A stretch of DNA of 64,000 bases from Linyphia triangularis (lineage: Eukaryota > Arthropoda > Arachnida > Araneae > Linyphiidae): the NCBI GenBank assembly GCA_963978545.1, contig OZ021729.1, positions 90,736,466 through 90,800,465 of the forward strand, in the 5' to 3' direction. A program made the translations under genes and the position numbers. The notes under the pieces were generated by a model. It had not been told where the DNA came from, ran no database searches, and was given only the letters and a program-made list of their open reading frames with translations. Below are positions 1 through 8,693 of the stretch, in pieces (position 1 is the first letter of the stretch; each line of letters starts with the position of its first letter).

Positions 1-94
1 TGGGGCAACTTGCTTATGCATTGATGTAAGGATTTCGAGTATAAAATAAAATATATTAAACGATATTTTCGAGTTTTTAATTGATGTCATTTCA

Positions 95-205
95 TGGAGC
101 AATCTTTTTCATCGCATTTCAAGGTTTTAAGCAAAGTAGTTTCTAAATGCACTGGGCTAGGAGATTGTAACATAGCTAGTATAAGGAAATGAGGACTAAA
201 CATGG
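95..205. repeat. Partial MITE copy
   Basis: The stretch with a 'gtagtttctaaatgcact' core matches one end of the inverted-repeat MITE at 13705-14060. Only one end is present here, so this is a fragment. The rest of 1-95 shows nothing recognisable. Confidence 0.3.
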
Positions 206-220
206 GGTAAAGGTAACAGT

Positions 221-459
221 TATACTAAACTCCAACTTAACTTGACATCACTAGACGATAGATCTTCACCTTGCTCATAGGCAGTTAATCCATTTTAGCC
301 GAGTGAAGACATAATTCTCGCCAAACCTTATAGCCTTTTGTTCTTTTACAGGGTTGTGGTTTGGCGAACATTATGCTTTCACGCCGCCAAAATTGATTAA
401 ATGCCTATGAGCACTGAGACGATCTACCGTCTAGTGATGCCAAGTTGAAGTTTAGTATA
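221..459. mobile_element. Fold-back MITE, two near-perfect ~100 bp arms
   Basis: Nearly the whole element is an inverted repeat. The left arm begins TATACTAAACT and passes through ATCACTAGACG and TGCTCATAGGCA to CGCCAAACC near 342. The right arm reads back the same blocks, from GGTTTGGCG near 357 to GTTTAGTATA at 459. There is no ORF. It sits in the intron just upstream of the peroxidase exon at 482, about 20 bp from the splice acceptor. The transcript could form a long hairpin. No clear target duplication was seen. Confidence 0.75.
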
Positions 460-481
460 ATTGAATCTCTTTTATTTGCAG

Positions 482-584
482 CTCAATTGAGAGAAATTAA
501 GAAAATGACGCTGGGAAAATTGATCTGCCAGAACTCGAACATTGACAACATACAGCCAAATGTGATGCTGTACCCGAGCGCAAG
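482..584 (+). CDS. Heme peroxidase exon (chorion peroxidase/peroxinectin-like), C-terminal part
   Basis: An exon bounded by a pyrimidine-rich acceptor ending TTTGCAG and a donor CAAG|GTACGT. It starts two bases into a codon, stays open for 33 codons and leaves two bases (AG) that complete with the first base of the exon at 2901. The peptide contains LREIKKMTLGKLICQNS then IQPNVMLYPSA. This is the conserved C-terminal segment of animal heme peroxidases (peroxidasin, thyroid and chorion peroxidase families), which has a helix with a conserved Arg-Lys, a Cys and an IQPNVF-like motif. The family oxidises substrates with hydrogen peroxide and is usually secreted. The catalytic His and Arg exons lie upstream, outside the window. 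Splice phase and homology agree, so this is the most secure host coding feature. Confidence 0.87.
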
Positions 585-1948
585 GTACGTCTAACTGTGA
601 TTCCATCCATCATTTATATTGTTACGAACGAGAATGTGTACATAATGTAAATGTTTCTATCTTACAATCACTTTTAGTTAAGGATCTTTATTAACATTGT
701 AAATAGTATTGGAAATGCAAGCTTTAAAGCAGTGGCAACGGTTAGGTTGATGTGGATGTTTGGAGAACACAAAAAATCTCGCGTGAGAATTAGTCAGTCT
801 AGTCTAGTCCAGTTCCTACTGTGGCTGTTTTTTTTTTTAATTGAACAGTGCAGGAAGCATGATTTTAATTGCTGTTGTGTGGGTCCGAGACAACATATCC
901 TGATAGCCATATAATAAAATTCTTATTGTATTCGTGGTTGCAAAAGTAAAGTAAAAATAAAATTTAAAAGCGTTTTTTTTTTGTTTTTTTTTTCAATATA
1001 TTATGAATTTTTCCACTGAGGCAATGATGGCACAGTTTTTAAGATAAAAACTACTATTTATTTACTCTTCAAAGGCACAAAATTTATTCAAAGACTTCAG
1101 TAAGAACAACTTCGAATACAGCAATTATACAAGTTCACTCTAGTAAGTAAACAAAGCGATCAGCTCACATCGAAGTCAATCTGAAAACTTTCCCTATCTC
1201 CGGACTTTATATCGCGTGAGAACATTCTCGAAAAATCCAGCCAATTCGTCGAAAAAGAAACATCTCGATTGCTTTAGGCGTTGCCACCTTTTTCTAACTT
1301 GTGATATCGCTGGTTATAAATGAAATAAGATAAAATAAATTACAATAGAATTTTAAAATAATACGTCACTATATACAGACAATTTGTGCAACAATATATT
1401 TAACACAAAACTATGCGCGGAGGATTACCATACAAGTGTTATGATTTGCTCGGAACTATATCTTTCACGCGGAAGGATCCTTCCAACAGGTTAAGTTGTC
1501 TTTTGGGGTATAGCTCTGGTTTGAGATCTTTGTTTCTGCTGTTTAAGGAATCGTACATTTCTATTGAAAATAATTTAATTTCGTAATCCAGAGAAGATAA
1601 TTCGTAACAATATTAACTTTTGTTTGTGGTATTCCTGGCCAAATCGAACGGTTAATTCACCGCCATCTTAAGCTTGCCAGATAGATTCGTTGTCACTAAC
1701 AATGCATTTGATCAAGTTTTTTTGGGGGGGGAAAGTTAGACTGTGGCGCTTCGTAGTGATCTATCAGTTCAAGTTGCACTTGCACATAAAAGTTAGCAAT
1801 GCATACAACTCGTGTCGGCTTATTGAAGGCTAGTAGAATGAAATAACTACATTCAGTCTTCAAAAACAATCCTTTTGCGCTATTGGCAATAAGCAAAGGT
1901 CCTATGCACTCTGTGGAAGCATTTTGTAATTGATGACCAAGCCTTATA
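585..1948. other. Peroxidase intron, no other gene seen
   Basis: AT-rich intronic sequence between the exons at 482-584 and 2901-2962. It contains homopolymer runs and a G-run near 1720. Short ORFs here show no family signature. A roughly 180-bp moderately GC-rich stretch around 1150-1300 was not recognised. Confidence 0.5.
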
Positions 1949-2585
1949 GTCCGAGAGGCAAGGCCGACCAAACGGTTTAGTGGTTAGCGTGCTGGCTTCT
2001 AGACCACGAGGTTGCGTGTTCGAGTCTTGTGTTAGGCATGGGTGTTTGTAAATGTATGTTGGCTTGTCTAATGACGAATGTTTCGGAGCATTATAGCCCT
2101 CGTGTTGCTGACTGCGCCAGATAATCTGAAAACAACCAACCGAGAGGCAAGTTACGGTACCTCATCGAACATCATTCTAAATTTTTTATAGAATGTAGAA
2201 AAATGTTAGTAGGTTATGAATCCACTGATCTGCCGGCGAAAAAATTGCTGAAACTATTCAAAAATTTAACTAAATCTGATTACCAAAAATGTCAACTTGC
2301 AAAATAATGAGTATTCTTTTAATGTGGTAACCTTTACTGCTCTTTAATTTTCAATGAGGAAGAGTGCAGACGATATTTATTCTTTGGGGGAAAAAAAAAC
2401 TTTCAGCAAATTGGCGATAAATATTACGTCATAATATTATTGCCAACTTGTCTGACTTTTAAAAGATGAATCATCTGCAACCTTCTTAATTGAAAATTAA
2501 GAGTGATGGGTTACCAGACAAAAAGATGTTCATTTTTTGGCAAGTTATGGCTTATTTGTCAATGGGATTTAATTCAATTTTTGAA
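1949..2585. mobile_element. TIR element family 'CCGAGAGGC', copy 1, truncated
   Basis: It starts GTCCGAGAGGCAAG and continues after the inserted SINE with CATCGAACATCATTCT and GAATCCACTGATCTGCC. The same blocks occur in the full copy at 4877-5574. It also matches that copy around 2460-2570 (GGGTTACCAGAC block). The far inverted terminus is missing. Non-autonomous, no ORF. It lies in the peroxidase intron. Confidence 0.65.
1963..2140 (+). mobile_element. tRNA-derived SINE with 11-bp target duplication
   Basis: The tRNA-like head has an A-box region (TTTAGTGGTTAGCGTGCTGG) and a B-box (GTGTTCGAGTC), then a short body and a tail ending AAAACAACCAAC. Direct repeats CGAGAGGCAAG at 1952-1962 and 2141-2151 flank it exactly, the mark of LINE-mediated insertion. 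Its last ~60 bp (from TGTTTCGGAGCATTATAGCC) recur almost unchanged in the truncated copy at 5269-5329. It lies inside the TIR element at 1949-2585. This is a SINE head, not a functional tRNA gene. Confidence 0.85.
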
Positions 2586-2900
2586 TAGTTTAGATAGAAA
2601 ACAAGCCAGAGCAAAGGTTTGCGTCATTGGACGGAAAGATGTCGTGACGTCACAGCAATAGCAAAACATTTTGAGCGAACTGTGATCGAACGAAGTTTTG
2701 GGGCATTTTCTTTTATTATTTAAATAACTAATTTTTTTTTTTAAAGAACTTTTGTTTGAATATTTTGAATCAAAAAGAAATTCTTCAAAAATACAAGCAA
2801 ATTTCACTCGAATTGCTTATGTATTATTTGATATTTTTGCAAGACCACAATTTTATTTAAAGAAAAAAAAAACTCAATTTTTGAATTTTTATTATTAAAG

Positions 2901-2962
2901 GAATCCTGTACGAAACTGCGACGAACTCCCGGAAATGGATTTAACAGCATGGAGACAGTCGT
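2901..2962 (+). CDS. Heme peroxidase exon, following exon
   Basis: The acceptor is ATTATTAAAG| and the donor is TCGT|GTAAGTAT. The first base completes the AG left by the exon at 482-584 (Arg), and the reading continues NPVRNCDELPEMDLTAWRQS. The CxxLPxxDLxxW block is the last conserved motif of arthropod heme peroxidases; its Cys normally pairs with the Cys of the previous exon. The exon leaves one base (T). The 2.3-kb intron before it holds a SINE and a TIR element. The protein normally ends a short distance after this motif, so little coding sequence should remain. Confidence 0.85.
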
Positions 2963-3823
2963 GTAAGTATATCTCAAAACTAATATTATTTACTTTTGGA
3001 GAGTACGTACAAAAGATTTGGCCGGAAAAAGAGCTGAACTTCACGTAAAAGCGATGAAAACAAGCAAAAAACATCGCATTTAAAAAAAAATTCAGAAGTC
3101 AAACAACTTTAAATCAATTTTACTATAATGGCAAACAGGTGAATTCTAACCCCAGTCTTCAAGCTACATTTTAAGTACTGAAAATCAAATTTTCAATAAA
3201 CGTTAAAAAAAAAATAAAAAAATAACCGATCCACTGAACTGTACCATGTCTGTAAAAGTTACTGTCAAATTCCTGAACTTGAAACACTTTTATTAAGTTT
3301 ATGTTAAGTTTCATTAGGTTCACTTTCTAAATATCTTCAAACCCGCTGTACCTATTAGCAATTCGTAATGGCTTGTTCGTCGCCTTCTAATGAGCAATTT
3401 CATACACAGAAAAAGTTGGAGGATTTCTTCAACCTCTCATGTAGCATGACTGAAGCAAATTCCGCTAAATAAGAGTTTCACATTTTTGAAACTTTTTAAA
3501 GTAGCCTTAAACGATGACAAGAATATTAAGGATTTATAAACGGATTCAATAGAAATTTTGCGCCAGCCATTAGATTCAGGAAAAATTACTAGTTTGGCTG
3601 ATCAAACTGATACCTCTCGATCTGTTTTCGTGTATCTTGCGAGATCAAATTCTTCAGATTTCAAACTATTTAGCATTTCCGTTATATTAGGTAAAAAGAA
3701 CTCCGGTACGTATCCAGATCCACCAATTGATAAAATTCTAGCTTTTTCTGTAAAATTAAGCATAAGACTTGGTGCAAATAATAAGATTTTTTATCACCCT
3801 GCTATCAGATAGAATCTAATTTC

Positions 3824-4060
3824 GGTACTTTTCCGTTAAAGGAGGCCATTGACAATATATGGGTAAAACTTCCATGTATGGTACGAGATCTGCGGCAAGG
3901 TGATTTTTGTCAATAAATGGCAAAATATACCATTTTTTTTATAGCAAGTGAAGTGCCTATGGTTGCCATAATTTAGAGTGGTTTTATGTAAACAGCTCTT
4001 GGGCGCAGAATCCGTACCGTATTTGGAAGTAGCAACGGTCCCCTTTAACGGAAAAGTACC
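3824..4060. mobile_element. MITE with ~24-bp TIRs (GGTACTTTTCCGTTAAAGG)
   Basis: The left end GGTACTTTTCCGTTAAAGG is mirrored by CCTTTAACGGAAAAGTACC at 4042-4060. The interior (GGCGCAGAATCCGTACC and nearby) resembles parts of 52560-52670 and 27410-27530, so the core is shared with other dispersed repeats. There is no ORF. A target duplication is not evident. Confidence 0.7.
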
Positions 4061-4497
4061 CTTATTTCTTAAAAATATTTGTTTCGTAGTTTGAAGGTTT
4101 TTCTTTTAGTGTCATAAGTCACCTGACCACTAAAATAGTCCTTTTTAGTGTATCTCTTGAGTCACCACTGGCTGCTCTGCAATGCCATAGAACGAAATTT
4201 TAAGTTAATTACTGTTGCTCTTTCCTGTTGCCAAAATTGTTTTAATAAATAATTAAATTCTTTTAAGCAGAATAAATAAAATATATTTGGATGCGAGTGC
4301 ATAAATTCATATTTAATGAATACATTTTGAAAAGTAGTGTACCTTATATTTTGCTGATAGAGTGGTATTTGCATCCAATTTTAAACATTAAAAACAAGCA
4401 CACGCTGGCAATGGAAAGGGCGCTATGTTAAACGAGTATAAAAATTGGTAATGCATGTATTAAACTTTGTTTTTATGGGTAATATTATTATTTATAG

Positions 4498-4579
4498 AAC
4501 TGAAGACCCAAGGAGAATTTCCCGCAAGATATACAAGGACGAAGTTGTGAAGATCATCTTAACTGAGACTATTTTATAA
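4498..4579 (+). CDS. Possible terminal exon of the peroxidase gene
   Basis: A plausible acceptor (TTATTTATAG) is followed by a reading frame TEDPRRISRKIYKDEVVKII closing with TAA at 4577-4579. The phase is a problem. The preceding exon leaves one T, and T plus the first two bases AA would make TAA, an immediate stop across the splice junction. Either the protein ends at that junction and this is 3' UTR, or a different acceptor (for example after GAACTGAAG) restores the open frame. A transcript would decide. Confidence 0.35.
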
Positions 4580-4741
4580 TACCTGACATGTGTGCTCAAG
4601 TTTGTCTTCATTTTCAAAAGAAAACAAATTCCAATAGTTGCCCAGTCATGCGGACATAAGAAAGAGTATTTTAGTGTACAATTTATTAAAACTTCATGTG
4701 TGATTTATCTCGGCCTCAATTAAATCCTTGAAACAACTTGC

Positions 4742-4871
4742 GGCTAAGATTTACAGTCGGATAGTGAAGAAAATGACGTCAAAAAGCTGTCTCCAAATTC
4801 AAAATGGCGCTGGATGCCACATTCAGCACTAAATCGCCAATTCATCCGACACCTTACAGTAAATCTTAACC
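4742..4871. mobile_element. Short MITE (GGCTAAGATTTAC ends)
   Basis: The left end GGCTAAGATTTACAGTCGGAT is mirrored at the right by ATCCGACACC and GTAAATCTTAACC. It is 130 bp long. A partial copy of the right end (ATCCGACATC to TAAATCTTAACC) occurs at about 52684-52709 inside the hAT that interrupts the gypsy element. Confidence 0.6.
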
Positions 4872-4876
4872 TAATA

Positions 4877-5574
4877 GACTGAGAGGCGTCTGCAATTTTT
4901 AGACCCCATCGAACATCATTCTGAATTTTTTATAGAAATTGGAGAAAAGAGAGTAGATTACGAATCCACTGGTCTGTCGTGGCAAAAATGGCCGAAACTG
5001 GTCAAAAATCGACTTTTAATAAGTTGAACTAAATCCAATTGCGCCATAACTGCCAAATAATGAGCATTTTTTAATTTGCACTCTTTAATTTTCAATCAAG
5101 AAGGTTGCAGATTCGGATGTGTGGCTATGGCTTACTTGCATCTTTAACAAATGAGCCAAAATGGCAAACATTACGTCACTGATGTCGTCAATTTGGCTTA
5201 CTTTAAAAAGATACAAGTTTTCCGAGCCAGAGATCAGAAAGTGTTTGCGCTTTTTCTCATTGAAAATCTGTTTCGGCGCATTATAGCCCTCGTGTTGCTG
5301 ACGGCGCCAGATAATCTGAATACAACCAACTCATTGAAAATCAAAATGCAGTGGGTTGCCAGACGAAAAAGTGTGTTCTCTTTTAGGCAAGTTATGACAT
5401 ATTTGGCATCGAATTTTAGTTAAACTCATTCCAAGTTGATTTTTGATCAGTTTCGGCCATTTTTACCACGACAGACCAGTGGATTCGTAATCTACTAACT
5501 TTAATCTATTTTCAATAAAAAAAATTCAAAATGTTATTCGATGGGGTTCAAAAATTGTAGTCACCCCTCGGACC
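4877..5574. mobile_element. TIR element family 'CCGAGAGGC', full-length copy 2
   Basis: The two ends are inverted over roughly 150 bp. The left has GAGAGGCGTCTGCAATTTTT, CCCCATCGAA and GGATTCG-type blocks through GGCCGAAACTG. The right reads the same blocks in reverse to CCCCTCGGACC. It has no transposase. It was struck by a truncated SINE (5269-5329) and abuts the Helitron at 5576 with a single base between. Confidence 0.75.
5269..5329 (+). mobile_element. 61-bp 5'-truncated SINE with perfect 13-bp target duplication
   Basis: Only the SINE 3' tail is present (TGTTTCGGCGCATTATAGCC through ATACAACCAA). It is about 93% identical to the tail of the SINE at 1963-2140. It is flanked by CTCATTGAAAATC at 5256-5268 and again at 5330-5342. 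Such short 5' truncation with an intact target duplication is typical of incomplete LINE-driven reverse transcription. Confidence 0.85.
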
Positions 5575-5575
5575 A

Positions 5576-6477
5576 TCAATAATAATAAAACAAGCTGTGT
5601 GTCCGTCTGTGGATCTATAGAAACCTATTTAAAATTGGAGTAGAGCTCAGAAATTTTCAGCATAAGTAGTTTTGGCTTCCTAATTTTATGCATGTCAAAC
5701 AGAATGTTAACATTTTAATTCTTATTTGAAATATTTTTTTACAAAGTGACTTCAAATAGAGATACAGCTCTGAAATTTTCAACACAAGTAGTTTTAGCCT
5801 TCTAATTGGACTATTGAAAAACAGAATGTTAAAATTTAAATTAGTTATTTTTTTAATTAATTTTCTTAATTAACATTTTTTTTACAAAACGACTTCTAAT
5901 GGGGTTACAGCTCTGAAATTTTCAACACAAATATTTTTGGCCTTCTAATTGGACTTTTGACAAAAAGAACGTGAGTATTTTAATTTGTTTTTTATTGAAT
6001 TTCTAATTAATATTTTTACAAAAAGCTACTTTTAATAGGCCTAGAGCTCTAAAAGTTTCAACATAAGTAGTTTTGACCTAATTATGCTTTTTACAAACAT
6101 CACGTGTTAAAATATATTCTTAAAGGGGATATAGTTATATGTATTATAGTTATTGATGGGGGAATTTATTTTATTGATTCTCGACAAGGGGGGGGGGGGG
6201 GGGCTACTAATATCGAGTCTTTACGCAGCAATGAATCTTTCATCGAGCAAAGCGAGCTCATGTTTGCATAGCAATGAACCTTTCGAGTTAAGTAAGCCTG
6301 TGCTTATGTGTCAAAGAATTTCTCAGCGAGCTCGATTTTGCGTTGCGATGAACCTTCCTACGAACGAGGCGCCAAAAATAGAGGCCTATACACCAATGAC
6401 GGATTCCCGCAACGCGGAGCCTCAGAGCTGGCTAAAATATTGCACATGGCAAAATTGAAGCACGGGTATGCAGCTAG
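5576..6477 (+). mobile_element. Non-autonomous Helitron, copy 1
   Basis: It begins TCAATAATAATAAAACAAGC and ends GGGTATGCAGCTAG, the TC...CTAG termini of Helitrons, inserted between A (5575) and T (6478) as expected, with no target duplication. The interior has about four diverged direct repeats of ~115-145 bp, each with a 'GAAATTTTCAACA-AAGTAGTTTT' theme, then a 16-G run near 6190 and a GC-richer 3' third. A second copy is at 62229-63299. There is no Rep/helicase ORF. Confidence 0.85.
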
Positions 6478-6499
6478 TAACGGAATATGTGGTGCTTAT

Positions 6500-6650
6500 A
6501 CAATCGGCTGTAGGAGAATATTTGTGTTGTCGGAAAGTTTGAACCGCATCGATAATACGTAGTTTCGGTTTGGATAAGCATCGGATTATTTTCGTGAAGT
6601 AGTGCTTCAGACCAGGCATCCATACTAGTCCAGGGAATAGAGACATTTTG
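6500..6650 (-). other. Unassigned open stretch between Helitron and TIR element
   Basis: On the minus strand about 55 codons are open (around IPWTSMDAWSEALLHENNP). A second minus-strand frame is open too. No family was recognised and no convincing splice sites were found. It may be the outermost, diverged part of the TIR element at 6651-11887. Confidence 0.2.
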
Positions 6651-7682
6651 CCTTGCAAAAGGTTATGTAGTTCTGATTTTTTAATATGTTATAAAGGTCG
6701 GTCCCGTGGTTTATAAACCAAGTTTTCGACCTCCTAACCCTTGTGCGTTCTCCGTGGTGCACCAAAAACTGAGCCGTTTTTCAGTTTATGCGTCATAACT
6801 CTTTGCCAATGTATCTTAGAAACAAACATTATATTCCAAAGTTGTAGAATATTAAATTATCTACAAATTTTGTATACTAAGTTTTTTTTGTAGACCTATT
6901 ATGTAAATAGTTATGTCGCATCAAAGCCAAAACTTTTTCGTAAAAATGCTACTTTTTTAAGATTTGTGTCAAGTTTTTTGATTATATCTCCATAATGGTA
7001 CGTCTTGGAGAAAAAGTTTGTGAATAAAAGTTGTAGAGCAATAAATTTCCTACAAGTTTTTTATATAAACTTATTTTCTAGGACTAATAACAAAGGAGTT
7101 ACTCTACTTTGTGTATTTTCCGTGGTGCACCACAAAAAAATACGTTTTTCAGTTTATAGATCATAACTCTTTCGCAATGCATTTTAAAAACAAATATTAA
7201 GTTTAAAAGTTGTAGAATATTAAATTTTCTACAACTTTTGTGAACAATTTGCTTTTGTAAAGCTATTATGTAAAGAGTTACGTAGCATCAAAGTAAAAAC
7301 TTTTTCGTAAAAATGCTGCTTTTTTAAGTTTTTTGCCGAGTTGTTTAATTATATCTTCATAACAATAAGTCGTAGGGAAAAATATATTAAACAAAATATG
7401 TAGATCTATAAATTTGCTCTAAGTTTTATACAAAAAGTTACTATCTAGGACTAATAACTAAGGAGCTTACTCTGCTTTGAAGGTTTACGAGATGATAACC
7501 TATAATATATTATGTATAGGTAGGGTTTAAAAATAGCTTCTTTCTGCATAGTCTGACAATTTTAATAAAAAAAATAAAACAATATTTACATAATACTAAT
7601 TATAACGTAAATTAAAAAGTGGAAATCTATTAAATAATGTATATATCTATAAACAATAACGGTAATATCAATTTAACATTTT

Positions 7683-8215
7683 CGCCATGGTGCACCAAAA
7701 ACCTTCTGAAATTTTGAATTTTTTTTCAGTATACCGATCATATCCTTTTTCCACTGCATTTTATAGGGGAAAAAATTATATTTTAGGTTGTAGAGTATTA
7801 AATTTTCTACCACTAATGTATGTGCAAAATTTGTTTTGTAGAACTATTGTATGAAAAACAAATTGTATGAAAAACAAATTGTATGAAAAGCATCAAAGCA
7901 AAAACTCTTTCGTAAAAATACCATTTTAAGATTCTTGTCGAGTTTTTAGATGATATCCATAAAAGTATATCATAAAAATTGTAGAACCCTAAATTTGCTA
8001 CGTTTTATACACAGTTATTTTTATAGAACTAATAACAAAAAAGCTACTTGGTAAGATCTAATATTAAAAAGTTTCTTACTGCAAAGCCTGACAAGTTTAA
8101 TAAAAAATAAAGCAATATAGGTATTAAAATAATAGTATTATAAATCAAAAAATATAAATATTATAAAAATGTATATATATATAATAATAGTAATATCAAT
8201 AAAACTTACAATTTA
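7683..8215. repeat. Third diverged copy of the arm repeat unit
   Basis: It starts CCATGGTGCACCAAAAACC, with the same order of blocks as 6753-7120 and 7120-7680: hinge GGTGCACC, CATAAC/CATATC, TTGTAGA, CTGACAA and an AT-rich end. The left arm is therefore a tandem series of three diverged ~360-570 bp units. Confidence 0.6.
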
Positions 8216-8221
8216 GAAAAC

Positions 8222-8685
8222 TTATAAATTCTTAAATTTAGTTTCGTTTAGCCACGAAGGCTCGGCTAGTTCCTCAGCTACTTCTTGAATTAAGAGTTCT
8301 GTTGGGTCGTCTTCATCGTGGTCAGCAATTATGATGTTCGCTGTATTGTCACAGGTGTGTCCATGACAGTTTTTACATATTATGGAGCACTTGAGACCGG
8401 CCTTTCTGCAACCGCAGGCCTTAGTGCATCCTATGTTGCACTGGCAGAAAATGTAGGTGAGAATTAATTGAGGAGCTGAATCCCTGGTGGTTGTAATAGG
8501 AAGAAGTCCTTTACTGTCCTTCTTCCACCCCCAGACCATAGCATTTTTCATTTGGCCCATCCATGTCTTTACTTGATGGTATGTGCGAAAGGCATGGTGC
8601 GTAGCAGCTTCTTGGGTCGGTTGCAGCTTTGACTTATCTAACTTGCTGCCAGTTGTTGATTTGGAAAATTGTTATAACGCAAAGC
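8222..8685 (-). pseudogene. Cysteine-rich CXC/TCR-like protein, C-terminal exon
   Basis: The minus-strand frame opens at the hAT junction and ends with TAA at 8222. A segment with KLQPTQEAATHHAFRTYHQV and WMGQ leads into VWGWKKD, then a dense cysteine block: nine Cys spaced C-x-C-x3-C-x3-C-x-C-x6-C-x3-C-x2-C-x4-C, then an acidic tail. The spacing resembles the zinc-binding CXC (Tesmin/TSO1-like) motif. My recollection is that similar proteins occur in many copies in arthropod genomes and appear transposon-borne, but I cannot search. The upstream part continues past the hAT at 10779-10880, where the minus strand still has coding-like sequence with stops. The gene lies between long inverted repeats, so it is probably element cargo or its DNA-binding protein, not a host gene. 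Confidence 0.6.
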
Positions 8686-8693
8686 ATTTAAAG

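Noticed and set aside
1963..2035. Functional tRNA gene
   Set aside because: The tRNA-like head lacks a paired acceptor stem, continues into a SINE body, and has insertion duplications.
6186..6202. G-quadruplex regulatory element
   Set aside because: A pure G-run within a Helitron; such runs recur across the window and nothing ties this one to a promoter.
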